From Azonexus sp. (GTDB taxonomy: Bacteria > Pseudomonadota > Gammaproteobacteria > Burkholderiales > Rhodocyclaceae), in assembly GCA_030697085.1 (NCBI GenBank), contig JAUYQT010000854.1, positions 1 to 6,388 on the forward strand: a DNA stretch of 6,388 nt. Direction: 5' to 3'. Positions within the stretch are counted from its first letter, which is position 1; each line of letters opens with the position of its first letter. The notes beneath the pieces were generated by a model that saw nothing but the letters and a program-made list of their open reading frames with translations, was not told where the DNA came from and did no database searches. The translations under genes were made by a program, and so were the position numbers. Of the stretch, positions 1-6,099 are shown one piece after another.

Positions 1-31
1 GGTTCTGGAACCGGCCGCACTCGCGGCCTAA
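1..31 (+). CDS. Possible 3' end of an upstream gene (last 9 codons)
   Basis: Reading from position 2, the codons give VLEPAALAA followed by a TAA stop at 29-31. The codons used (CTG, CCG, GCC, GCG) suit a moderately GC-rich genome, so this may be the carboxyl end of a gene that starts outside the window. A second frame, from position 1, stays open to a TAA at 52-54 and would end in TIFVFGA. Its codons (GGA, CTA, ACA, GTA) look less natural, but I cannot exclude it. Genes just upstream of a type I exporter are often the secreted substrate, whose secretion signal lies at the extreme carboxyl end. With so few residues neither frame can be assigned. Confidence 0.25.
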   Translation, partial: VLEPAALAA

Positions 32-39
32 CAATTTTT
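13..39 (+). terminator. Hairpin with short T tract, possible weak terminator or attenuator
   Basis: GGCCGC at 13-18 pairs perfectly with GCGGCC at 23-28 around an ACTC loop, and a run of five Ts lies at 35-39. The stem is all G-C but only 6 bp long, and the Ts begin 6 bases after it, so it would be a weak intrinsic terminator at best. It sits 26 bases before the first exporter start codon. In several type I systems (for example between hlyA and hlyB) a leaky terminator lowers exporter expression relative to the substrate; applying that here is inference. Confidence 0.35.
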
Positions 40-54
40 GTATTTGGTGCTTAA

Positions 55-1803
55 GTGATGAAAAAAATGATGATGCCTCGAAGTGAGTTGGCAGAGGTCA
101 TGCTCTCGTTCCGCAAGGCTTTTTATACCGCTGGCTTGTTCAGTATGTTCATAAATGTGCTGGGCCTTGTGCCTTCCATTTATATGTTGCAGATATACGA
201 TCGTGTTCTGCAGAGTAGAAATGTGACGACACTGGTGATGTTGACGGTCATTATGCTTGGCTTCTACATCATGCTGGGCATGCTCGAACTGGCTCGTTCC
301 AAGTTGCTTATTCGCGTTGGCGCGCAGCTCGACATGAAGCTGAATAACCGGGTTTTTGTTGCCTCTTTCGAGCGCAATTTAAAACGTGCCGGTGGTAACG
401 CCGGGCAGGCTATGGGAGATTTGACCAATGTTCGCCAGTTTTTGACCGGCAATGGTCTCTTCGCCTTTTTTGACGCACCTTGGGCGCCGATTTATTTGGT
501 GGTGATCTTTCTTTTTAGCCCCTGGCTAGGATTTTTTGCCCTGTTCGCTTCAGCCATTCTTTTTTCCCTCGCCTGGGTGACTGAACTGAGTACTCGAAAG
601 CCGTTGGCAGAGGCAACCCAGCAGGCTGCAGGCGCCAATAATTACGCAACCAATAATCTGCGCAACGCTGAAGTTATTGAGGCGATGGGGATGCTTGATA
701 ATCTCAAGCGGCGCTGGATGCAAAAGCAGATGCGTTTTCTGATGCTGCAGAATGAGGCTAGTGAAAAAGCTGCCACCATTACTGCCGTCACCAAATCAGT
801 TCGCATCGCGGTCCAGTCGCTGGTGCTGGGTGGTGGTGCGTTGCTAGTCATCGAAGGTACCTTAACCCCGGGGGGGATGATCGCCGCCTCGATTCTTCTC
901 GGCAAGGCGCTTGGTCCGGTGGAAATGGCGATTGGCGTTTGGAAACAACTGCTCGGTGCCCGATCGGCCTTTCATCGCCTGGAGGGTTTGTTGCAGGATC
1001 ATCCGGCTCGTGTGCCTGGCATGGCTTTGCCTACCCCAGTTGGTAGCCTTCTGGTTGAGGGCGTGATGGCGGCCGCGCCAGGTAGTCAGGCAATGATTCT
1101 GAAACAAGTCGGTTTTAATGTTTCTCCGGGAGAAATTGTTGGTGTGATTGGCCCATCCGCCTCTGGCAAGTCGACGCTGGCCAGGCTATTGGTTGGGGTG
1201 TGGCCGACACTCGGCGGCAAAGTGCGACTGGATGGCGCTGATATCTATACTTGGGATAAAACCCTCCTTGGCCCGTCCGTCGGATATTTGCCTCAGGATA
1301 TCGAACTTTTTGAGGGAACTATCGCTGAAAACATTGCCCGATTTGGTGATGTCGATGCAGATAAAGTGGTTGAGGCCGCCAAAATGGCCGGTGTGCACGA
1401 TATGGTTCTACGCCTTCCCAAAGGCTACGACACACTGATCGGTGATGGGGGAAGTGGTCTTTCGGGCGGGCAACGACAACGGGTTGGTTTTGCCCGTGCC
1501 ATTTATGGCAACCCCCGTTTTGTCGTACTCGACGAACCTAATTCGAATCTGGATGATGTCGGCGAGGCCGCTTTGATCCGCGCTGTTCTCGAACTCAAGC
1601 AGCGTGGGACGACGATTATTCTAATCACGCATCGCACGAGCATTATCAGCGCAGTTGATAAATTACTGCTGCTGGTTGATGGCTCCGTGCAGTTGTATGG
1701 CCCACGTGATCAGGTTTTGCTGGCCATTCAGCAGCGCGCCCAGTCGTCAAATGCGAACAATAACCCGAACCTGCCTGCTGTTTCTGCAGCAGTTCCGGTC
1801 TGA
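55..1803 (+). CDS. prtD: Type I secretion ABC exporter, permease fused to ATPase (PrtD/AprD family)
   Basis: This is the inner-membrane motor of a type I secretion system; it recognises a substrate and drives its export with ATP. Residues about 24-290 form the membrane domain, with hydrophobic segments near 24-45, 58-78, 140-175 and 250-290. The nucleotide-binding domain spans about 331-560: Walker A GPSASGKST at 366-374 (K372), Q-loop Q414, signature LSGGQ at 469-473, Walker B with D493 and E494, D-loop NSNLD, and H-loop H526, all intact. At 582 residues it matches the PrtD family and lacks the amino-terminal C39-like domain of HlyB/LapB exporters. The likely start is ATG 58 rather than GTG 55; ATGs at 67, 70 and 73 are also possible, and none has a good Shine-Dalgarno. 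It shares one base with the next gene (TGATG). The gene symbol is at family level; prtD versus aprD cannot be decided. Confidence 0.95.
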   Translation: MMKKMMMPRSELAEVMLSFRKAFYTAGLFSMFINVLGLVPSIYMLQIYDRVLQSRNVTTLVMLTVIMLGFYIMLGMLELARSKLLIRVGAQLDMKLNNRVFVASFERNLKRAGGNAGQAMGDLTNVRQFLTGNGLFAFFDAPWAPIYLVVIFLFSPWLGFFALFASAILFSLAWVTELSTRKPLAEATQQAAGANNYATNNLRNAEVIEAMGMLDNLKRRWMQKQMRFLMLQNEASEKAATITAVTKSVRIAVQSLVLGGGALLVIEGTLTPGGMIAASILLGKALGPVEMAIGVWKQLLGARSAFHRLEGLLQDHPARVPGMALPTPVGSLLVEGVMAAAPGSQAMILKQVGFNVSPGEIVGVIGPSASGKSTLARLLVGVWPTLGGKVRLDGADIYTWDKTLLGPSVGYLPQDIELFEGTIAENIARFGDVDADKVVEAAKMAGVHDMVLRLPKGYDTLIGDGGSGLSGGQRQRVGFARAIYGNPRFVVLDEPNSNLDDVGEAALIRAVLELKQRGTTIILITHRTSIISAVDKLLLLVDGSVQLYGPRDQVLLAIQQRAQSSNANNNPNLPAVSAAVPV

Positions 1804-3215
1804 TGTTTAAGCGGATAAAAAGCATGAACATGAATTTTTTCAAATTTTTCACCAAGAAAAACAAAGCGATTGATGGTGAATTAATTGAGTTTGACCAAAA
1901 CACGTCGAATTTGCAGGTTGAAACAGACGAAAAGAAAGTCGTGCGATTTGGCATGGTTACTTTGGTCGCTGGCCTGGGTGGCTTCCTTCTCTGGGCGGCG
2001 CTGGCACCTCTCGACGAAGGGGTCCCGGGCTCCGGGATCGTCAGCGTTGATACCAAACGTAAAACGATTCAACATTTGCGTGGTGGCTTGGTCGAAAGCA
2101 TTGCTGTTCGTGAGGGTGATCGAGTCAAGGCGGGTGATATCCTGCTTCGGCTGAATGACACGGATGTCAAGGCGCAGCTAGATATTGTCCGTGGTCAATA
2201 TTCCGTCGTCAAAGCAATGGAATCACGTCTGCTTGCAGAACGAGATGGGCGGAGCACCGTCACTTTCCCGCCGGATTTACTCGAAGCTGCAAAAAAAGAT
2301 CGTCGTGCCGCTGAAGCAATCAGCGCACAAGGGCAACTTTTTGCGGCACGTAAGTCGGCGCTCGTTAGTGAGCTAGGGACGATGGATGAGGCCATTATTG
2401 GTCTACAGCAGCAGATTATTGGCCTTCAATCGATCGAGTCAGGCAAGAAAACCCAAATTGACCTGATTAACAAAGAGTTAAATTCGTTTCGCGGTTTGGT
2501 CGAAGAGGGTTTTGTGCCGCGGAACAAACTTTACGAATTGGAGCGTGTGCTGGCTGATTTGTCGGGAACACGCGGTGGTGATCTAGCTCAAGTTGCGCGG
2601 GCGCAGGCGTCGATTAATGAAGCCAAACTCCGTAAATTGCAGCGTGTTCAGGATTTCCGTAAAGAAGTGGAAACCCAGATGTCAGAGGTTCAGAAAGAAG
2701 TGGGCAGTCAATCTGACCGGCTCATTGCGCTAACCGAGGAATTTGAGCGCGCCGTCATCAAGGCGCCTACCGATGGCTCAGTGGTCGGCCTGGAGGCCCA
2801 CACAGTTGGTGGCGTCATTCGTCCGGGTGACCGAATTATGGATATCGTGCCGGAAGGCGATGTGCTGGTTGTTGAGGCTCAGTTGCCGGTTAATTTGATT
2901 GACAAGGTCGAGGTTGGGCAACTGGCCAATCTGCATCTGCAAATTATTCTGGCCGGAGGTGCTCAACCATCGATTGAGGGGCGGGTGTCTCAAGTTTCTG
3001 CTGACCGTTTGACCGATCCACGCACCGGGATGCCTTATTACTCCGCACGTATTCAGATCACCGAAAAAGGTGAGGCGGAGTTGCGCCGGAACAAGATAAA
3101 AGCTCAGCCCGGCATGCAGGTTGATGTTGTGATCATTACCGGTGAAAGAACTGTTCTGCAGTACCTTCTCAAGCCCCTGATGTCACGGGTTAATTCCGGG
3201 ATGAAGGAGCAGTAA
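1803..3215 (+). CDS. hlyD: HlyD-family membrane fusion protein of the type I secretion system
   Basis: This is the periplasmic adaptor that bridges the ABC exporter and the outer-membrane channel. A short cytoplasmic amino end is followed by one transmembrane segment at about 47-68, then the first lipoyl half-motif (about 86-120), a long helical, charged coiled-coil region (about 122-312), the second lipoyl half (about 316-345, with IKAPTDGSV), and a beta-barrel domain to the end. The closing segment GMPYYSARIQI (about 409-419) and PGMQVDVVIITGERT (436-450) match the conserved carboxyl signature of type I HlyD/PrtE proteins. The length of 470 residues is somewhat above the PrtE range of about 430-450, mostly because of the long amino-terminal cytoplasmic arm. 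The start ATG overlaps the stop of the upstream gene by one base and has no clear Shine-Dalgarno, so translation probably depends on reinitiation; ATG 1824 (Met8) is an alternative start. Confidence 0.94.
   Translation: MFKRIKSMNMNFFKFFTKKNKAIDGELIEFDQNTSNLQVETDEKKVVRFGMVTLVAGLGGFLLWAALAPLDEGVPGSGIVSVDTKRKTIQHLRGGLVESIAVREGDRVKAGDILLRLNDTDVKAQLDIVRGQYSVVKAMESRLLAERDGRSTVTFPPDLLEAAKKDRRAAEAISAQGQLFAARKSALVSELGTMDEAIIGLQQQIIGLQSIESGKKTQIDLINKELNSFRGLVEEGFVPRNKLYELERVLADLSGTRGGDLAQVARAQASINEAKLRKLQRVQDFRKEVETQMSEVQKEVGSQSDRLIALTEEFERAVIKAPTDGSVVGLEAHTVGGVIRPGDRIMDIVPEGDVLVVEAQLPVNLIDKVEVGQLANLHLQIILAGGAQPSIEGRVSQVSADRLTDPRTGMPYYSARIQITEKGEAELRRNKIKAQPGMQVDVVIITGERTVLQYLLKPLMSRVNSGMKEQ
3204..3209 (+). 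promoter_or_regulatory. Strong Shine-Dalgarno for the TolC-family gene
   Basis: AAGGAG lies inside the last codons of the HlyD gene. It is 5 bases before ATG 3215 and 8 bases before ATG 3218, so the second ATG is slightly better placed and the protein may start one residue later than annotated. This is the only good ribosome binding site among the three secretion genes. Confidence 0.75.
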
Positions 3216-4567
3216 TGATGAAATGCTTTCTGAGCCTAAATCGCACAGTTTTTGGCATGCTGTTGCTGGCGCAGCTGAGCTTTGCCCATTCGGCAGGTTT
3301 CCTGGATATCTACCAGGATGCCCGTCTCGGTGATCCTCAATATGCTGCGGCCAAGGCTGAATGGGATGCGGCAAAGACATTGTTGCCGCAGGCGATTGGT
3401 CAATTGCTGCCCCAAATCGCGCTCTCTGGGTCACGCATCAATAATGACATCACTAATGAAACACATAGTTCGCTGCGTGGCACGCAAAGCACCGATTACC
3501 AGTTCACGTCAAAGAATGGCACTTTGAATCTTAGCCAGGCATTGATACGTCCACAGGCCTGGATTAATTTCCTGCAAAGTCGGGATCAAATACGTCAGGC
3601 AGATGAACAATTGCGTTTGGCCAAGCAAGAATTGATTTTGCGGTTGGCGCAGGCTTATTTTGATGCCCTGCTGGCAGAAGACAACGTGGCCCTTGCAGCC
3701 GAACAAAAAGCGGCGATTAGTGAGCAATTGAAACAGGCTAAACGTTACTTTCAGGCGGGTGTTGGCACCATTACCGACATTAACGAAGCGCAGGCTAGAT
3801 ATGACACTATCGTTGCTCAAGAGCTGGCTGTTCAAAATAATCTTGAAATAAAAATCCGCGCTATCGAACAATTGGTTGGCAAGGTTTATTCCAATATTTC
3901 TCCGTTGGGGCCGCGCTTGGCGCTGGAGTCGCCAGACCCTGCCAGTGTTGAGCAATGGCTTGCGTTTTCGTTGGCGAATAACCCTCAACTCAAAGCTCGC
4001 GAGGCCTCTTTTGATGTCTCCCAGCAAGAAGTTTATAAAAATATGGCAGCCCATCTGCCGACGCTAGATCTCGTCGCCTCCAAGGGGCGAAGCGAAAGCC
4101 CAGGATTTACTTTGATCGACAATGTGACCAGCAGCAATACGGTTGGTATTCAGCTGTCGGTGCCAATATTTTCTGGCGGCACAACGCACGCCCGGGTTAA
4201 TCAAGCCTCTGCATTAAAGGAGCGTGCCCGCTACGAGCTTGAAGCTACTAAGCGGGCAATCCTTCAAAGTACCCGGCAGGAATATCTGAATATCGTCAAT
4301 GGTGTGGCTCAAGTTAAAGCCCTTGAGCAGGCGGTTAAGTCAAATGAGCTTGCTTTGTATTCCGCTAAAAAGGGACAAGAGGCAGGCTTGAGAACAAGCT
4401 TTGATGTTCTGAATACTCAACAGCTTTTATTCTCTGCCAAGCGCGATTTGGCTCAGGAACGATATCGCTATGTGCTGTCCCGGTTAAAGCTAAGAGCAGC
4501 GGCAGGATTGCTTGATGAGGATGACGTAGTGCTGGTTCAGTACTGGTTAGTAAAAAGTTCGGAGTAG
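3215..4567 (+). CDS. tolC: TolC-family outer-membrane channel of the type I secretion system
   Basis: This is the outer-membrane exit duct, which as a trimer forms a beta-barrel plus a periplasmic helical tunnel. A Sec signal peptide is visible: short positive amino end, hydrophobic core (about 12-23), and a cleavage site after A24 or A27. The mature start, FLDIYQDARLGDPQYAAA, is the classic TolC opening. The family's two-fold internal repeat shows as LSQALIRPQAW (106-116) against LSVPIFSGGTTHARV (314-328), and as GVGTITDINEAQARYD (182-197) against GLRTSFDVLNTQQLLFSAK (391-409). The ending LRAAAGLLDEDDV (about 426-438) is also typical. The 450-residue length is normal for type I secretion TolC proteins. 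It follows the HlyD gene with a TAATG junction. A co-transcribed channel gene is the PrtDEF pattern, unlike the unlinked tolC of the Escherichia coli haemolysin system. The symbol is at family level; prtF would fit equally. Confidence 0.94.
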   Translation: MMKCFLSLNRTVFGMLLLAQLSFAHSAGFLDIYQDARLGDPQYAAAKAEWDAAKTLLPQAIGQLLPQIALSGSRINNDITNETHSSLRGTQSTDYQFTSKNGTLNLSQALIRPQAWINFLQSRDQIRQADEQLRLAKQELILRLAQAYFDALLAEDNVALAAEQKAAISEQLKQAKRYFQAGVGTITDINEAQARYDTIVAQELAVQNNLEIKIRAIEQLVGKVYSNISPLGPRLALESPDPASVEQWLAFSLANNPQLKAREASFDVSQQEVYKNMAAHLPTLDLVASKGRSESPGFTLIDNVTSSNTVGIQLSVPIFSGGTTHARVNQASALKERARYELEATKRAILQSTRQEYLNIVNGVAQVKALEQAVKSNELALYSAKKGQEAGLRTSFDVLNTQQLLFSAKRDLAQERYRYVLSRLKLRAAAGLLDEDDVVLVQYWLVKSSE

Positions 4568-4587
4568 TTCACGCCAATTTGCCGTGT

Positions 4588-4617
4588 TGGGTTTTATCAA
4601 CTGACCCATCTTTCCGA
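4588..4617 (+). terminator. Weak hairpin after the secretion operon, doubtful terminator
   Basis: TGGGT at 4588-4592 can pair with ACCCA at 4604-4608 around an 11-base loop, followed by the pyrimidine-rich TCTTTCC at 4609-4615. A competing pairing, GTTG 4586-4589 with CAAC 4598-4601, is equally short. Neither is strong, so I cannot tell whether transcription stops here or continues into the tungstate genes. Confidence 0.2.
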
Positions 4618-4658
4618 CGATGAGTTAATGCTGAGCTTCGACCAGATACCTGTTGCCC

Positions 4659-4673
4659 GGTAGCGGTGCTATC
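4659..4673. promoter_or_regulatory. Imperfect palindrome over the candidate -10, possible operator
   Basis: GGTAGC (4659-4664) and GCTATC (4668-4673) are near-perfect inverted repeats around a GGT centre, with one mismatch (G-T). The position across the candidate -10 would suit a repressor site. It does not match the ModE consensus that I know, and a 6-bp imperfect palindrome can occur by chance. Confidence 0.2.
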
Positions 4674-4675
4674 CT
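4667..4675 (+). promoter_or_regulatory. Candidate extended -10 promoter element for tupBCA
   Basis: TGCTATCCT fits an extended -10 (TGn followed by four of six TATAAT bases). A 17-base spacer points to TACCTG at 4647-4652, which is a poor -35. The implied transcription start, about 4682-4685, falls on or just before the tupB ATG at 4685, which would make the mRNA leaderless. That agrees with the absence of any Shine-Dalgarno before tupB. The call rests on pattern alone. Confidence 0.3.
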
Positions 4676-4684
4676 GCCGACCCC

Positions 4685-5380
4685 ATGCTGGGCACACTTT
4701 CTGACGCTCTCTGGCTGCTTGGCAGCTTCGACCACCGACTGCTCGACATCGTTGGTCTTTCCTTGTACGTCAGCCTGTTTGCCCTTGTGATCGGTACGCT
4801 GCTTGGCATGCCGCTTGGCGCCTGGTTGGCGGTTGCCAACTTTCCCGGCCGTGGCCTGTGCAATGTCATTCTTAATGCGTTGATGGGGCTGCCGTCCGTG
4901 GTGGTTGGCGTTCTCGTTTATCTGGCGCTCTCCCGCTCCGGGCCATTGGGGGGGCTCGGCTTGCTCTTCTCGCCAACGGCGATGATCATTGCCCAGACCA
5001 TGCTGGTCGTGCCATTGATCGCCGCAGTGACCCGGCAAATCGTTGAGGATGCATGGAAGGAATACGCTCCGGAGTTTTCGTTGATTGGTCTCGGTCGACC
5101 GCAGGCGACGCTGCTTTTGCTCGCCGATTGCCGTTTCTCACTGATTGTCGCCACGCTGGCCGGTCTCGGGCGGGCGATGTCGGAAGTTGGCGCGGTAATG
5201 ATCGTTGGTGGCAATATTGATGGCTATACGCGGGTGATGACAACCGCCATTGCGCTCGAAACCAGTAAGGGTGATCTGGCGCTTTCGATGGCTTTGGGCG
5301 TCGTCCTCATGGCGATTATTTTTTTGCTGAATGCCGTCGCGTACCGGGTGCGAATCTGGGCGGCAAGGCGGTACGGTTGA
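4685..5380 (+). CDS. tupB: Tungstate ABC transporter, permease subunit
   Basis: This is the inner-membrane channel subunit of a TupABC tungstate importer. The 231 residues are strongly hydrophobic, with membrane segments near 23-52, 61-83, 97-118, 152-176 and 200-221. The family pattern is clear: NALMGLPSVVVGVLVYLALS (64-83), the following GPLG and SPTAMIIAQ, and above all RAMSEVGAVMIVGGNIDG (163-180), a TupB hallmark. The cytoplasmic EAA-type coupling loop, which contacts the ATPase, lies about 126-150 but is degenerate (EYAPEFSLIGLG). The start is forced: an in-frame TAG at 4661-4663 and no other start codon precede ATG 4685, and the protein aligns with the usual amino end. No Shine-Dalgarno is visible. 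The stop overlaps tupC by one base. A molybdate permease is the main alternative, but the motif and the TupA partner favour tungstate. Confidence 0.92.
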   Translation: MLGTLSDALWLLGSFDHRLLDIVGLSLYVSLFALVIGTLLGMPLGAWLAVANFPGRGLCNVILNALMGLPSVVVGVLVYLALSRSGPLGGLGLLFSPTAMIIAQTMLVVPLIAAVTRQIVEDAWKEYAPEFSLIGLGRPQATLLLLADCRFSLIVATLAGLGRAMSEVGAVMIVGGNIDGYTRVMTTAIALETSKGDLALSMALGVVLMAIIFLLNAVAYRVRIWAARRYG

Positions 5381-6099
5381 TGTTTCCGCTCCACATTCGC
5401 GGCCTGCGTTTTGCCCCGGTGGGGCGGGTGGTGCTGGATAATCTCGATCTAGTGCTTTCCGGCGAGGGAATCAGCGTCATTCTCGGGCCGAATGGCGCCG
5501 GCAAAAGCCTGTTGCTTCGCTTGCTCGCCGGATTGATTCCGGCCGATAGTGGGCAGCTTCTCTGGGGCGAAGCGGCGCAACCGGATGGCCGTCTGGCGAT
5601 GGTCTTTCAGCAGCCAATGCTGCTCCGTATGTCGGTTTTTACCAATGTCGAATTCGCCTTGCGGCCGCAACCGATGGGTGCTGCCGATCGGCGGGCTCGG
5701 ACCGATGAAGTGTTGGAGCGCGTTGGCCTTGCCCACCGCGCCAAGGATTCCGCCCGTCTACTCTCCGGTGGCGAGCGTCAACGTCTGGCCCTCGCCCGCG
5801 CCTGGGCGATGCGGCCACGATTGCTGCTACTCGACGAGCCGACTGCCAGCCTTGACCCTTCGGCGACCGAGGCGGTTGAAACCATCGTCCGTGAGATTCG
5901 CACGGAAGGGGCGAAGGTTCTGATGACGACGCATAATCTAGGGCAGGCGACACGCCTGGCCGACGACATTATTTTTCTTGCCGAAGGGCGGGTTCAGGAG
6001 CACGAAACGGCACAACGCTTTTTTGCCCGACCGCAATCGTCAGCGGCGCGGGCGTTTTTACAAGGAGAATTGCCATGGCGAATTACATTCGATCGTTAG
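5380..6099 (+). CDS. tupC: Tungstate ABC transporter, ATP-binding subunit
   Basis: This is the cytoplasmic ATPase that powers tungstate uptake through TupB. Numbering from ATG 5380 (239 residues), all ABC motifs are present: Walker A GPNGAGKS at 36-43 (K42), Q-loop Q77, signature LSGGE at 128-132, Walker B ending in D152 and E153, D-loop SLD at 157-159, and H-loop H185. The length and the GKSLLLRLLAGL segment fit TupC, and no carboxyl TOBE/Mop-type extension like that of ModC is seen. An in-frame TTG at 5377 is possible, but the ATG in a TGATG junction with tupB is the better start. There is only a weak AAGG (5365-5368), so coupling to tupB translation is likely. Its end overlaps tupA by 25 bases. 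By sequence alone TupC resembles other importer ATPases; the assignment rests on its neighbours. Confidence 0.92.
   Translation: MFPLHIRGLRFAPVGRVVLDNLDLVLSGEGISVILGPNGAGKSLLLRLLAGLIPADSGQLLWGEAAQPDGRLAMVFQQPMLLRMSVFTNVEFALRPQPMGAADRRARTDEVLERVGLAHRAKDSARLLSGGERQRLALARAWAMRPRLLLLDEPTASLDPSATEAVETIVREIRTEGAKVLMTTHNLGQATRLADDIIFLAEGRVQEHETAQRFFARPQSSAARAFLQGELPWRITFDR
6062..6067 (+). promoter_or_regulatory. Strong Shine-Dalgarno for tupA
   Basis: AAGGAG stands 7 bases before ATG 6075, within the coding sequence of tupC. It fixes the tupA start and is the best ribosome binding site in the tungstate operon, as expected if the binding protein is needed in excess over the membrane subunits. Confidence 0.8.

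Noticed and set aside
870..876. Run of seven Gs in the exporter gene (a second one at 4948-4954 in tupB) as phase-variation tracts
   Set aside because: Both are short and the reading frames are intact. Phase-variable tracts are usually longer, and similar 7-base runs of A or T also occur at 61-67, 2291-2297 and 5319-5325.
1646..2056. 136-codon - strand frame across the prtD-hlyD junction
   Set aside because: It spans two clear + strand genes and has no domain or ribosome binding site that supports it.
3509..4054. 181-codon open frame on the - strand inside the TolC-family gene
   Set aside because: It is antisense to a well-supported gene, shows no recognisable domain, and is explained by the codon structure of the + strand.
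4625..5038. 137-codon open frame on the - strand over the start of tupB and the intergenic region
   Set aside because: Its residue content is rich in H, Q, R and G with no fold-like pattern, as expected of the complement of a hydrophobic membrane gene.
5549..5923. 124-codon + strand frame inside tupC
   Set aside because: It lies wholly inside tupC in another frame, and tupC carries every ABC motif; this is a shadow.
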